From: an uncultured Vampirovibrio sp.
Lineage (GTDB): Bacteria; Cyanobacteriota; Vampirovibrionia; Gastranaerophilales; Gastranaerophilaceae
Reading direction: 5' to 3'
Length of the DNA: 64,000 nucleotides
Assembly (NCBI GenBank): GCA_910583875.1
Contig: CAJTXT010000007.1
Location: 8,657-72,656 of the forward strand
A model generated the notes under the pieces. It had not been told where the DNA came from. It was given only the letters and a program-made list of their open reading frames with translations, and searched no databases. Of the stretch, positions 52,586 through 61,561 are shown piece by piece. Made by a program: the position numbers and the translations under genes. Positions within the stretch are counted from its first letter, which is position 1. Each line of letters begins with the position of its first letter.

Positions 52586-53743
52586 TTAAATAAATTTTAT
52601 TTCAACTTTTTTTATATATTTATTTTCAAGAAGATTTGCTATCTTCTTTATAACATTTCGTCTTATTTCTATTTCAACAGGTAGATCAGGATTATAGTGA
52701 GCTTGATTTAATTTAACTCCAACCATTAATTTTATTTCATCACTTTCTAATAAGAATTTTATAAGTTTGCCTGCTGAATCATTAATAATTTCACCACTTT
52801 CAAGATATTCTGCTGCTTTTGTTAGTGTTAAAATACCTTCTGTAACTAAATCAATACCTTTTATGTATGAAATTGCAGGTAATTTCCCTTGATTTATGTT
52901 TCTATCTGATTCAATTTCTAAATTTAATTCTCTTGCAACAAGATTGGCAGTTGTTCCTCCTGCAATTGCCTTTTTACCATCAAAATTATAAAAAGCATTA
53001 GCATAAAAATTATCTTGTTCATTGTCAAACGGAGGTCCCGTAAATAATATTGCTTTTCTTGGCTCTCTAAAATAAAAACAAGCAACAGAGGTATCATCTT
53101 TTAACTTATGTTCAGGAGTAATTAATTCAACTTGCTTTACAATATATTTTGTTAATTCATCTGATGATATATAAGGATTTTCTTTTAGCTTATTTTGTAC
53201 TATTTTTATTAATCCTTCTCTGCAAATACCGTCCCTTAATTCTTTAGAACCTAAAGCAGCTTGAGTAACGCCATCAGAACAAAAGATTATTCTGTCACCA
53301 AGTTCAGCTTTAAAGTTATATATATGCATGTGTCTGTCTGGAAAATTTTTTGAGGTGATAATTTTATATGCGGGTTCTAAAACTTCATTATTTCTAATCC
53401 ATAAAAATTCTGGATTGCCTTCTTCAACAATTTTTATATGACCTTCTTCGTTACAGTCAAGGGCTGAAAATGTTGAATAGCTTATTTTTCTTACTTGGCA
53501 AACCGGTAATGAATTCATAATAGTTTCACATGCTGATTTTATATCAGATTGAGCTTCTATAAATTTTAAAAGCATAGTAGCTGTCATACAGGCAAGAATA
53601 TTAGCTTTAATACCGCTGCCAAGACCATCTGATAATACAGAAATTACTCTGCCTGTTTCTTTATATCTTTTGGATATAAAGTAATCACCATAGGCATTTT
53701 GGTTATATTTTTTCTTTTGATTGCAGCTGATATCAATAAACAT
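52586..53743 (-). CDS. PP2C/SpoIIE-type serine phosphatase of the hydrogenase-sensor operon
   Basis: 385 aa from the ATG at 53741-53743, with GGAG six bases upstream and only one base after the HydS-like stop. SVLSDGLGSGIKAN carries the metal-binding Asp, CSDGVTQAALG the second metal site, and DDTSVACFYF the third, as in SpoIIE phosphatases. The C-terminal 140 residues (LFTGPPFDNEQDN; KAIAGGTTANLVARELN) belong to the form seen beside [FeFe] hydrogenases in anaerobes. It probably dephosphorylates a partner in response to the neighbouring sensor. No kinase lies in the window. Confidence 0.82.
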   Translation of the reverse strand: MFIDISCNQKKKYNQNAYGDYFISKRYKETGRVISVLSDGLGSGIKANILACMTATMLLKFIEAQSDIKSACETIMNSLPVCQVRKISYSTFSALDCNEEGHIKIVEEGNPEFLWIRNNEVLEPAYKIITSKNFPDRHMHIYNFKAELGDRIIFCSDGVTQAALGSKELRDGICREGLIKIVQNKLKENPYISSDELTKYIVKQVELITPEHKLKDDTSVACFYFREPRKAILFTGPPFDNEQDNFYANAFYNFDGKKAIAGGTTANLVARELNLEIESDRNINQGKLPAISYIKGIDLVTEGILTLTKAAEYLESGEIINDSAGKLIKFLLESDEIKLMVGVKLNQAHYNPDLPVEIEIRRNVIKKIANLLENKYIKKVEIKFI

Positions 53744-53744
53744 T

Positions 53745-55466
53745 TTATTCTCCATCGGGTGTATTTTCATAATCTCGAGCAATTGAATCTAATAAAATTT
53801 CAGTTTCAACCATGTGTTCACCTAATAAACAAGCTATTTCTTGAACAGTTGCTATATTTTTTGTTATAACTTCTCTTGCTTTTTTTGCAATTTTTTCTCT
53901 ATCTGTTTCTGATTTTGTTACATCAGTTATTACAGCACCTGCAATTTCTCCTTCTTCAATTGTAAATGCACTGATATCATATAATTTATTTGCAATTGCA
54001 TAATGTTCTTTGTGTATATCTGTATTTGAGTTTAATGCTGATTTTAATATATCGCCGAATGAAATAATTCTATCAATGTCAGCACCTTTTAATGTATCTT
54101 CTTCTTGTGAATAAACATCATACATATCTGAACAAAACATTTTTAGAAAAGCATTATTATATTCTAAGATATTTAGGTTTTTATCTATCATTACAACTGC
54201 TGCAGGCATACATCTAATCATTGCTGCTGCTTTTTTTGTAGCAATTTTTCTCATATATGAAACACACATTGAAGGTTCTGCATTTCCTGAAATTAGTGCA
54301 TTAGCAAAATCTCTACAGGTTGTATAGCCGCAGCCCGAACAATTTAATTCATCTTCAATTGATGTTTTGCCAATTCGTTTCAGCGCATTTTCTATTTCGT
54401 CAGCATTATATTTTTCTTTTTTTATCGGATTTGATGAATAATCCTCTTTTACAACAATTTCTGGTTTTTGAGGCACAAGAGTTCTATATTGTGTTGTTGT
54501 TAGAATTTCATTGCTTATGGTAATTACTCCTTTTTCTGAAGAAAGACAAGGACCATTAATACATCCGCCTTCACAGCCTAATGCTTCTATAAAGATTGTA
54601 CCTTTTATTTTATTTTCATCTAAACCTTTTAACGCTTTATCAAAATTATTAAGTGAACTTAAGCTTATTAATGATATTTTATTCTCATCAATTCCAACTT
54701 TTCTAATTGTATCAAGCATTCCGCCTTCTATTGGATACAATGCACCTTCATAAGCAGACTGCGGAATAAATTCTGAATTTTCATTTTCTTCTATATTATT
54801 AAACTCAATTGATTCTTCTTTTAACCATAAATTTAATTCTTCAAATGTTAAAGCTGCATCAATTAAATTTTGATGTGTATCTGATTCTTTTTTCTTTGCA
54901 ATACAAGGTCCAATAAATACAACAGAAATATCATCGCCATAAGTTCTTTTTAGTAATCCGGCATGTGTTAAAGCTGGTGACACTATAGGTACTATATTTT
55001 TTGTAAATTCAGGTCTATATAATCTTATGTACTCAACAATTACAGGACATGCGCTTGATATATATAAAGAATTATCTTCATTTTTATTTAATATATTTGC
55101 ACATTCTATAGATACTTCCTGCGCACCTAATGCTGTCTCACTAACACCTTCAAAACCGAGATGTTTTAAGGTGCTAATAAATTTATTTTTAGAAATATTA
55201 TAAACTCCAATCCAGCTTGGAGCTAAAGATACATATACCTTTTTATTTTGGAATAATAATTTTTTTACTTTATCTATGTCATTTCTTACACGTTTTGCGC
55301 TGCTTGGACAAACAGTAACGCAGTGTCCGCAAGCAATGCATTTTTCATTTATAACAGATGCCGAATTTTCCTGTATTTTAATTGCTTTTACAGGGCATTC
55401 TCTAATACATTTATAACAATCGTGACATTCATTTTTTAATGTATATACAGGATAAATATTATTCAA
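53745..55466 (-). CDS. HydS-type sensory [FeFe]-hydrogenase-like protein with PAS domain
   Basis: 573 aa. Two [4Fe-4S] ferredoxin motifs open it (CHDCYKCIRECP; CIACGHCVTVCP). The H-cluster domain follows with its four cysteines: Cys140 (SSACPV), Cys188 (IGPCIAKKK), Cys298 and Cys302 (GCEGGC). The residue before Cys140 is Ala139, where catalytic enzymes have the proton-relay Cys; the same change is known in sensory HydS. Then come an Fe-S domain (CSGCGYTTCRDF, with a further Cys401) and a PAS domain (MIDKNLNILEYNNAFLKMF). It should sense H2 or redox rather than turn over fast. It is cotranscribed with rex upstream and the phosphatase downstream. Confidence 0.87.
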   Translation of the reverse strand: MNNIYPVYTLKNECHDCYKCIRECPVKAIKIQENSASVINEKCIACGHCVTVCPSSAKRVRNDIDKVKKLLFQNKKVYVSLAPSWIGVYNISKNKFISTLKHLGFEGVSETALGAQEVSIECANILNKNEDNSLYISSACPVIVEYIRLYRPEFTKNIVPIVSPALTHAGLLKRTYGDDISVVFIGPCIAKKKESDTHQNLIDAALTFEELNLWLKEESIEFNNIEENENSEFIPQSAYEGALYPIEGGMLDTIRKVGIDENKISLISLSSLNNFDKALKGLDENKIKGTIFIEALGCEGGCINGPCLSSEKGVITISNEILTTTQYRTLVPQKPEIVVKEDYSSNPIKKEKYNADEIENALKRIGKTSIEDELNCSGCGYTTCRDFANALISGNAEPSMCVSYMRKIATKKAAAMIRCMPAAVVMIDKNLNILEYNNAFLKMFCSDMYDVYSQEEDTLKGADIDRIISFGDILKSALNSNTDIHKEHYAIANKLYDISAFTIEEGEIAGAVITDVTKSETDREKIAKKAREVITKNIATVQEIACLLGEHMVETEILLDSIARDYENTPDGE

Positions 55467-55480
55467 TTTTATTCTCCGAT

Positions 55481-56110
55481 TTAATTGTCATTAACACTAT
55501 GATTTACTGTGAATTGTAAAAAGTTACCTATTAAGTTTTCATTCCAAATTTGAATTTCAGAAGGTACATTTAAAACACAAGGTGTAAAATTCCAGATATA
55601 TTGGATTCCTGATTTAATAAGGAATTCTGTTACTTCTTGAGCATAAGCTCTGGGAACTGTAAGAATAGCAATTTTAGCACCAAATTTTTCTGCAAGTCTT
55701 GGCAATTCTTTTAAATTAAACACTTCTTTTTCATTTATTTTTTGTCCTATTTTCTCCGGACTATTATCAAATAATGCAGAAATATTAAAGCCATAAGCTT
55801 CAAAATTATCATATTTTGCAAGCGCCATACCAAGATTACCGGCTCCAACAATAAAGGCAGTTTTGACTGTTTTAAATTTTAAAGTTTCTTCTATTAAAAC
55901 TTTTAAATCGTAAGCTTTATATCCTACCTTGCATTTTCCTTTATATCCTAAAAGAGCAATGTCTTTTCGAACTTGTGTATTATCAACATGCAATAATTCA
56001 GCTATTTGCGGACTAGAAATATATTCAATCTTTTTTTCTATATAATCAGTTAAAATACTATGATACAAAGTTAATCTATTAATTACTTTATCTGAAAGAA
56101 TTTTATTCAT
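55481..56110 (-). CDS. rex: Redox-sensing transcriptional repressor Rex
   Basis: 209 aa. N-terminal winged helix (YISSPQIAELLHVDNTQVRKDIALLGYKGK) and a C-terminal Rossmann domain (AFIVGAGNLGMALAKY) that binds NADH/NAD. NADH releases Rex from DNA, turning on fermentation genes such as adhE. It lies between adhE (upstream, behind a terminator) and the HydS-like gene (14 bases downstream), fitting that role. AGGGA precedes the ATG. I looked for a TTGTTAA-type Rex box before adhE and rex and did not find a clear one. Confidence 0.93.
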   Translation of the reverse strand: MNKILSDKVINRLTLYHSILTDYIEKKIEYISSPQIAELLHVDNTQVRKDIALLGYKGKCKVGYKAYDLKVLIEETLKFKTVKTAFIVGAGNLGMALAKYDNFEAYGFNISALFDNSPEKIGQKINEKEVFNLKELPRLAEKFGAKIAILTVPRAYAQEVTEFLIKSGIQYIWNFTPCVLNVPSEIQIWNENLIGNFLQFTVNHSVNDN

Positions 56111-56124
56111 TATAAAAAATCCCT

Positions 56125-56160
56125 AAAAAAGAAGAGGAACGTTTTATAGCGTTCCTCTTC
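56125..56160 (-). terminator. Intrinsic terminator of adhE
   Basis: On the minus strand GAAGAGGAACG and CGTTCCTCTTC pair around ATAGCTATAAAA-like loop bases and end in TTTTTTAGGG. It separates adhE from rex. Confidence 0.88.
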
Positions 56161-56173
56161 AATAGTTTTATTA

Positions 56174-58825
56174 TTATACAATACCGTTGAAAGCATCAAG
56201 ATAAATTTGTTTGATTTCAGACATCAACGGATATACAGGGTTAGCACCTGTGCATTGGTCGTCATATGCTAATTCAACTAATTCATCTAAGTTATCCATG
56301 AATGTTTTTTCATCAACACCAAAGTCTTTAATAGAATTTGGAAGGTTGATAGCTTTCATTAATTTATCAACAGCATCAATTAATAATTGAACTTTTTCAT
56401 CATCGTTTTTACCGCCTAATCCAAGTTCATCAGCGATTTGACCATATCTTGATTTAGCGCAAGGGAACTTGTATTGAGGGAATGTTGCTTGTTTTCTTGG
56501 AGCATCAGATGCATTGTATTTAATAATTTGTCTGATTAATAAAGCGTTAGCAACACCGTGAGGTACGTGATACATAGCACCTAATTTGTGAGCCATAGAG
56601 TGGCATAATCCTAAGAAAGAGTTAGCAAATGCCATACCAGCAATAGTTGCTGCATAGTGCATTTTTTCTCTAGCAATAGGATCATTTGAGCCTTCGTTGT
56701 ATGAACGTTCTAAGTATCTGAATACTAATTTTGTTGCTTCTAATGCGTTAGAATTTGTAAAGTTAGTAGCCATACAAGAAACATAAGCTTCAATAGCGTG
56801 AACTAATGCGTCGATACCAGAAGCAGAAGTTAAGCCTTTAGGCATACCATCAACGAAGTTAGGGTCAACAATTGCCATATTTGGAGTTAATGCATAATCT
56901 GCAATCGCATATTTTACGTGAGTTTCATCATCTGTAATAATAGCGAATGGAGTTACTTCGCTGCCGGTACCTGAAGTTGTAGGAATAGCAACCATAGTAG
57001 CTTTTTTACCTAATTCAGGGATTCTGCAAATTCTTTTTCTGATATCCATAAATCTCATAGAGATATCTTCAAAGTTTGTTTCAGGTTGTTCATACATTAA
57101 CCACATAATTTTAGCTGCGTCCATTGGAGAACCACCGCCTAATGAGATAATTACATCAGGTTCAAATGGTTTTAAAACAGCCATTGCTTGGTTAATTGTA
57201 GATAATGTTGGGTCTGGTTTTACATCAAAGAATACTTCATGTTCAATACCGATTTCATCAAGAACTCTTGTAATGTTATCAACAGCACCTGAATTGAATA
57301 AGAATCTATCTGTAACAATAAATGCACGTTTTTTACCTTCAAGTTCTCTTAATGCTAAATCAATAGCGCCTCTTTTAAAGTAAACTTTAGAAGGAACTTT
57401 GAACCATAACATATTTTCTCTCCTTTCAGCAACGGTTTTGTAGTTCAATAAGTTTTCAACACCTACGTTACCTGAAACAGCGTTGCCGCCCCAAGAACCG
57501 CAGCCAAGAGTTAATGATGGTTCTAATTTAAAGTTATATAAGTCACCAATACCGCCTTGAGATGATGGAGAGTTAATTAATACTCTACAAGCTGGCATTT
57601 TTTCAGCATACATGTTAATTCTTTCTTTAGAACGTTCATCTGTGTAAAGAACAGCTGTATGACCAGCACCACCGTGAGATACAAGTAAATATGCTTTTTC
57701 AGCAGCATCTTCAAAATCTGAAGCTTTGTATAAAGTAAGAATTGGTGATAATTTTTCTCTTGAGAATGGATCTTCCCAATCAACTTCTGGTCTTTCAGCT
57801 AAAAGAACTTTAGCATTTTCTGGAGTTTTGAAACCAGCTAATTCAGCGATTCTGTGAGCACTTTGACCTACGATATCAGGGTGAGCAGTACCACGTTTTG
57901 GATCGATGAATGGTAAATCTACTAATTTCTTTTGTTCTGTTTTATTTAATAAGTATGCGCCTCTGTATTCAAATTCTTTTTTAACAGCTTCATAAACTTT
58001 GTCAACAACAACAACAGATTGTTCAGAAGCACAAATCATACCGTTATCAAATGTTTTTGACATAAGGATTGAAGAAACAGCCATTTTGATATCAGCAGTT
58101 TCGTCAATTACAGCTGAAGTATTACCAGGACCAACACCTAATGCAGGGTTACCTGATGAATAAGCAGCTTTAACCATTCCAGGACCGCCTGTAGCTAAGA
58201 TGCAATCAACTGATTCGTGATGCATTAAAGCGTTAGATAATTCAATAGATGGTACATCAATCCAACCGATAATATCTTCCGGAGCACCTGCTTTAACAGC
58301 AGCTTCTAATACTAATCTTGCAGCAGCAATTGTACATTTTTTAGCTCTTGGGTGAGGTGAGAAAATAATTGCATTTCTTGTTTTTAAAGCAATTAAAGAT
58401 TTAAAAATAGCTGTTGAAGTTGGGTTAGTTGTAGGAATAATACCTGCAATTACGCCTAAAGGTTCAGCAACAACTTTAATACCATTAGCTCTATCTTCTT
58501 TAATAATTCCGCATGTTTTAGCGTGTTTGTGTTTATTGTAAATATATTCTGAAGCAAAGTGATTTTTAATAATTTTATCTTCAAGAACGCCCATTCCTGT
58601 TTCTTCAACAGCCATTCTAGCTAAAGGAATACGAGCTTTGTCTGCAGCTGTAGCAGCAGCTTTAAAGATTGCATCTACTTGTTCTTGAGTATAAGTAGCA
58701 AAAATCTTTTGTGCTTTTTTTACTTTTGAAACTAATACTTCTAATTGTTCAAGTGTTTCAACAACATTAGATTGGTTTAATGCTTTTTCTAATGCTTCAA
58801 CATTTTTTTTGCTTTTTGTAGCCAT
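56174..58825 (-). CDS. adhE: AdhE, bifunctional acetaldehyde-CoA/alcohol dehydrogenase
   Basis: 883 aa, full length. The N-terminal aldehyde dehydrogenase domain has its catalytic Cys in FDNGMICASEQSVV. The C-terminal iron alcohol dehydrogenase has GGGSPMDAAKIMW and metal-binding His residues in GLCHSMAHKLGAMYHVPHG. AdhE reduces acetyl-CoA through acetaldehyde to ethanol and regenerates NAD during fermentation; it forms spirosomes in other bacteria. TTGACT at 58888-58893 and TATTAT at 58863-58868 on the minus strand are a possible promoter, with a longer than usual 19-base spacer. It is the expected target of the adjacent Rex. Confidence 0.95.
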   Translation of the reverse strand: MATKSKKNVEALEKALNQSNVVETLEQLEVLVSKVKKAQKIFATYTQEQVDAIFKAAATAADKARIPLARMAVEETGMGVLEDKIIKNHFASEYIYNKHKHAKTCGIIKEDRANGIKVVAEPLGVIAGIIPTTNPTSTAIFKSLIALKTRNAIIFSPHPRAKKCTIAAARLVLEAAVKAGAPEDIIGWIDVPSIELSNALMHHESVDCILATGGPGMVKAAYSSGNPALGVGPGNTSAVIDETADIKMAVSSILMSKTFDNGMICASEQSVVVVDKVYEAVKKEFEYRGAYLLNKTEQKKLVDLPFIDPKRGTAHPDIVGQSAHRIAELAGFKTPENAKVLLAERPEVDWEDPFSREKLSPILTLYKASDFEDAAEKAYLLVSHGGAGHTAVLYTDERSKERINMYAEKMPACRVLINSPSSQGGIGDLYNFKLEPSLTLGCGSWGGNAVSGNVGVENLLNYKTVAERRENMLWFKVPSKVYFKRGAIDLALRELEGKKRAFIVTDRFLFNSGAVDNITRVLDEIGIEHEVFFDVKPDPTLSTINQAMAVLKPFEPDVIISLGGGSPMDAAKIMWLMYEQPETNFEDISMRFMDIRKRICRIPELGKKATMVAIPTTSGTGSEVTPFAIITDDETHVKYAIADYALTPNMAIVDPNFVDGMPKGLTSASGIDALVHAIEAYVSCMATNFTNSNALEATKLVFRYLERSYNEGSNDPIAREKMHYAATIAGMAFANSFLGLCHSMAHKLGAMYHVPHGVANALLIRQIIKYNASDAPRKQATFPQYKFPCAKSRYGQIADELGLGGKNDDEKVQLLIDAVDKLMKAINLPNSIKDFGVDEKTFMDNLDELVELAYDDQCTGANPVYPLMSEIKQIYLDAFNGIV

Positions 58826-58927
58826 AATGTTTCGAGTCCTTTCGTGATTAAAATCTCTATTTATAATAGACCATAAAAAAACATGAAAGTCAACGAATTA
58901 GCATGTTAAGAAGATGTAAAGAAAAAG

Positions 58928-59127
58928 TAAAAAATAAATAACAATAAGTAATAAAATTCTGTTTAGAAGTCTGATACTCCAGTTCTATTTTGCTAACTTC
59001 AACCAGAGCCCCGTAACTCGCAAGCTCAAACAGACGGGGCTTTGCTGTCGTTTTAGTAAGCAAAATTACGAACTTACATATATGTCTTCTAAACAGAATT
59101 TTATTACTTATTGTTATTTATTTTTTA
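58928..59127 (-). repeat. Foldback element H5: 42-bp perfect stem around a different, structured 116-nt core
   Basis: Arms 58928-58969 and 59086-59127 are perfect reverse complements (42 bp). The right arm abuts the stop codon of the GH77-like gene (59128) with no gap. The 116-nt centre holds its own stems (AGCCCCGT/ACGGGGCT; TTTTGCT/AGCAAAA) but not the GAAGTCC...GGACGA core of H1-H4. Same architecture, other core. The region 58826-58927 between adhE and this element holds only the probable adhE promoter. Confidence 0.85.
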
Positions 59128-60978
59128 TTAAGCATTTAAATTCATTTTATCTGCTTCTTTTGTAGTCATAGGACCATCAGGTTGTCTTAAAATACGTGCA
59201 AAATGTTCTAATTTATCAGTAAGCGCTGAACCTCTTCCGCCTTGTTTTGCCTTTATAGCTTTACTTAAAGCATCTGCACTATTTAAACCTTTACCTTGAG
59301 CAAGATTTTCAAAATATTCACGTTCATAATCTTGAGTTGCTCTGTATGACCAGTTTCCGTTTGTTGTATTAGGTGTATTAATTCTTCTTCTTGAACCTAA
59401 GATATCTGGTAATGTTGCAAATTGTTTTTTAGTTGTGAACATTTCTGCAAAAATTGCTTTAGATAATGATTCTTTTGAATTACGAAGATCATTGTAATCT
59501 AAATGTAAATCACCTGCTAAGTAACCTGCACGGTTTTGACCATATTCAACTTGTTCTTGTAATGGGTCATCGTCATGAGTTCCCGGTCCGATTGTATATC
59601 TTCCGGGTTGCATATTTTGATATTTGTTGCTGCCATGAGATTCATAAAATTTAACTCTGCCCCATTGGTCGCCGCCATATCTTGAAATATGGATTAATGT
59701 TGCGCCTAAATCTTTAACTGCATCTAAAGAATCATAAGAGTTGCCGCCTAATAATTCTAATGATACTTTATCTCGTTTTACACCATTTTTATCAGCAGCG
59801 TGTAATACGATATCTTTAATAATACGTTGTCCAACATGTGGTTGATTATCTAATTTTCTTCCTAATTTGTTTCCATTGTTATCGAAAACATCATGACCAT
59901 TATCGCTATATGGTTCACAAATTGTAGGATTAATTAACTGCCATGCAGCATCTATTCTTACACCATCATAACGTTTGAAGAATAAATCAAATTTATTGTA
60001 TAATAATTCGCCTGCATCGCCATCTAATTTATCAAAGTTTATAGCCGGTGACCAGCAAGAATATTTGCCATCGCCAATATCGCATCCAAATTCATATTTA
60101 TCATAGAATGCGCTGCGGTGTCCCCAGAAATCTTTTTGAGAAAAACCAATTTGACAATCACCATCGATATCTATACCTTGTTTATTGAAGTTTGCTTTTG
60201 CTTCTTTTTGTTGTTTATCTGCAATGAATTGTACAAATTGTTCATAATCAACAACATTATTACCTGCTTCATCTTTTACTTGTTTAAGTTGTGCAATTCT
60301 TTCTTGGTCACCTTCTTTTGAAGCATAAATGTATTGGTCTCTTTGATTCCAAGTTCTCATATCTTGTGAACCATTTGCTACAGCTGCTGCTTCAAATAAA
60401 GCATCTTTTTCTACCCAGAAGCTGTTTTCTTTTTTAAATTTAGCGAATTCTTTTTTTAATGGAGATGATTCATCTAATTTTTCAAAACGAGCATAAGCTT
60501 TTTGAAGCATTGCTTTTTGACCATCTTCTGAAAAAACATTATCATAATTTACTGTATCGTGGTTTGTTACACGAGTCATATATGGAGATTTTAAATCTTT
60601 TGCTGTTAAAAGTCCGCCATATTCTTTTTCATTTAATTTATTTAGGTCAATCATGTGCATGCCAAGAGAAAAACTTGTACCGGAATATGGTGAACGTACT
60701 AAATTTGAAATTTCACCTTGTGGTGGTTGTTGTATTGAATTTACACCGCACATTGTTTTTAAGAATGCAGCCAATTCTTGTGCATCAGGAGAGAAACTTG
60801 TTCCTATACCTGTATCATTTTTTGAAGATGGAACACTAAAATCAAATATAGTTGCTGTTGTTTTTTCTATACCTAATTGTTTTCTTGCTTCATCTGTAAC
60901 TTTTACAAATTCTTTTTTCTCTTTGCTTGATAATGCTCTACCAAATGATACATTATTTTGAATAGCAGAAAGTTTCAT
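59128..60978 (-). CDS. Divergent GH77-like protein with NVSFGR N-terminus (paralogue of 19237)
   Basis: 616 aa from the ATG at 60976-60978 (AGGAG seven bases upstream). It starts MKLSAIQNNVSFGRALSSKEKK, parallel to the paralogue's NFGRAFTTEEKK. GH77 blocks: RSPYSGTSFSLGMHMIDLNK, SFWVEKDALFEAAAVANG, DIDGDCQIGFSQKDFWGH, and YDGVRIDAAW (nucleophile Asp). Then come LELLG (acid/base Glu) and GPGTHDDDPLQE. As in the paralogue, the His after the nucleophile Asp is Ala. All three catalytic acids are kept, so activity on alpha-glucans is possible. No signal peptide is seen. Hairpin H5 starts right at its stop codon. Confidence 0.75.
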   Translation of the reverse strand: MKLSAIQNNVSFGRALSSKEKKEFVKVTDEARKQLGIEKTTATIFDFSVPSSKNDTGIGTSFSPDAQELAAFLKTMCGVNSIQQPPQGEISNLVRSPYSGTSFSLGMHMIDLNKLNEKEYGGLLTAKDLKSPYMTRVTNHDTVNYDNVFSEDGQKAMLQKAYARFEKLDESSPLKKEFAKFKKENSFWVEKDALFEAAAVANGSQDMRTWNQRDQYIYASKEGDQERIAQLKQVKDEAGNNVVDYEQFVQFIADKQQKEAKANFNKQGIDIDGDCQIGFSQKDFWGHRSAFYDKYEFGCDIGDGKYSCWSPAINFDKLDGDAGELLYNKFDLFFKRYDGVRIDAAWQLINPTICEPYSDNGHDVFDNNGNKLGRKLDNQPHVGQRIIKDIVLHAADKNGVKRDKVSLELLGGNSYDSLDAVKDLGATLIHISRYGGDQWGRVKFYESHGSNKYQNMQPGRYTIGPGTHDDDPLQEQVEYGQNRAGYLAGDLHLDYNDLRNSKESLSKAIFAEMFTTKKQFATLPDILGSRRRINTPNTTNGNWSYRATQDYEREYFENLAQGKGLNSADALSKAIKAKQGGRGSALTDKLEHFARILRQPDGPMTTKEADKMNLNA

Positions 60979-61120
60979 ACACATACTCCTAATTATAAAG
61001 ACCTGACTATATAATACAAGTAAAAAAAAAAATTGCTATTTTGTTAACTTTTATGTTAAGTAATATTTCCTATTTTTTTAAAATCCGTTATCATAAGAAG
61101 GTTGGGAGAAACTGATTATT

Positions 61121-61558
61121 ATGTATGAAAAAACACCTGAGAATATTTTTGGACATACGTTGGTTGAAACCGGCCGTCAAATTAAACTGTTTAATTTAAA
61201 TTTGTTTTCAAAAAAAGGTTTTGATATTACTCCGGAACAATTTATTATACTTAGTATTTTAGATGATAATTCTAATTTACATCAAATGCAGTTATGCGAA
61301 ATTCTATATAAAGACCGTTCAAATATGGCAAGATTAATTGGTGTTCTTGAAAGAAAAGGATTAGTAAAAAAACTTCCAAGTGTTGATAAAAGACTTGTTA
61401 ATAAAATTCAAATTACAGAAAAAGGAAAAGCATTGAAAAATAAAATACTTCCTGTAATAAAAGAATCAAGAAAAGTTTTCTTAAATGGAATTACAGAAGA
61501 AGAATTAAATTATTGTATAAATGTTTTTTCTAAAATTCAAAATAATTTAAAAGGATAA
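61121..61558 (+). CDS. MarR-family transcriptional regulator
   Basis: 145 aa. A winged helix-turn-helix of MarR type: FDITPEQFIILSILDDNSNL, LCEILYKDRSNMARLIGVLE (recognition helix), RKGLVKKLPSVDKRLVNKIQ (wing), then the dimerisation helix. The transporter gene starts three bases after its stop, so the regulator probably controls its own operon and the transporter in response to a small ligand. GGGAG lies 12 bases before the ATG. Confidence 0.88.
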   Translation: MYEKTPENIFGHTLVETGRQIKLFNLNLFSKKGFDITPEQFIILSILDDNSNLHQMQLCEILYKDRSNMARLIGVLERKGLVKKLPSVDKRLVNKIQITEKGKALKNKILPVIKESRKVFLNGITEEELNYCINVFSKIQNNLKG

Positions 61559-61561
61559 AAA

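Noticed and set aside
58826..58927. Rex operator upstream of adhE
   Set aside because: No TTGTTAA...TTAACAA or TTGTGAA...TTCACAA pattern could be found, so no site is claimed.
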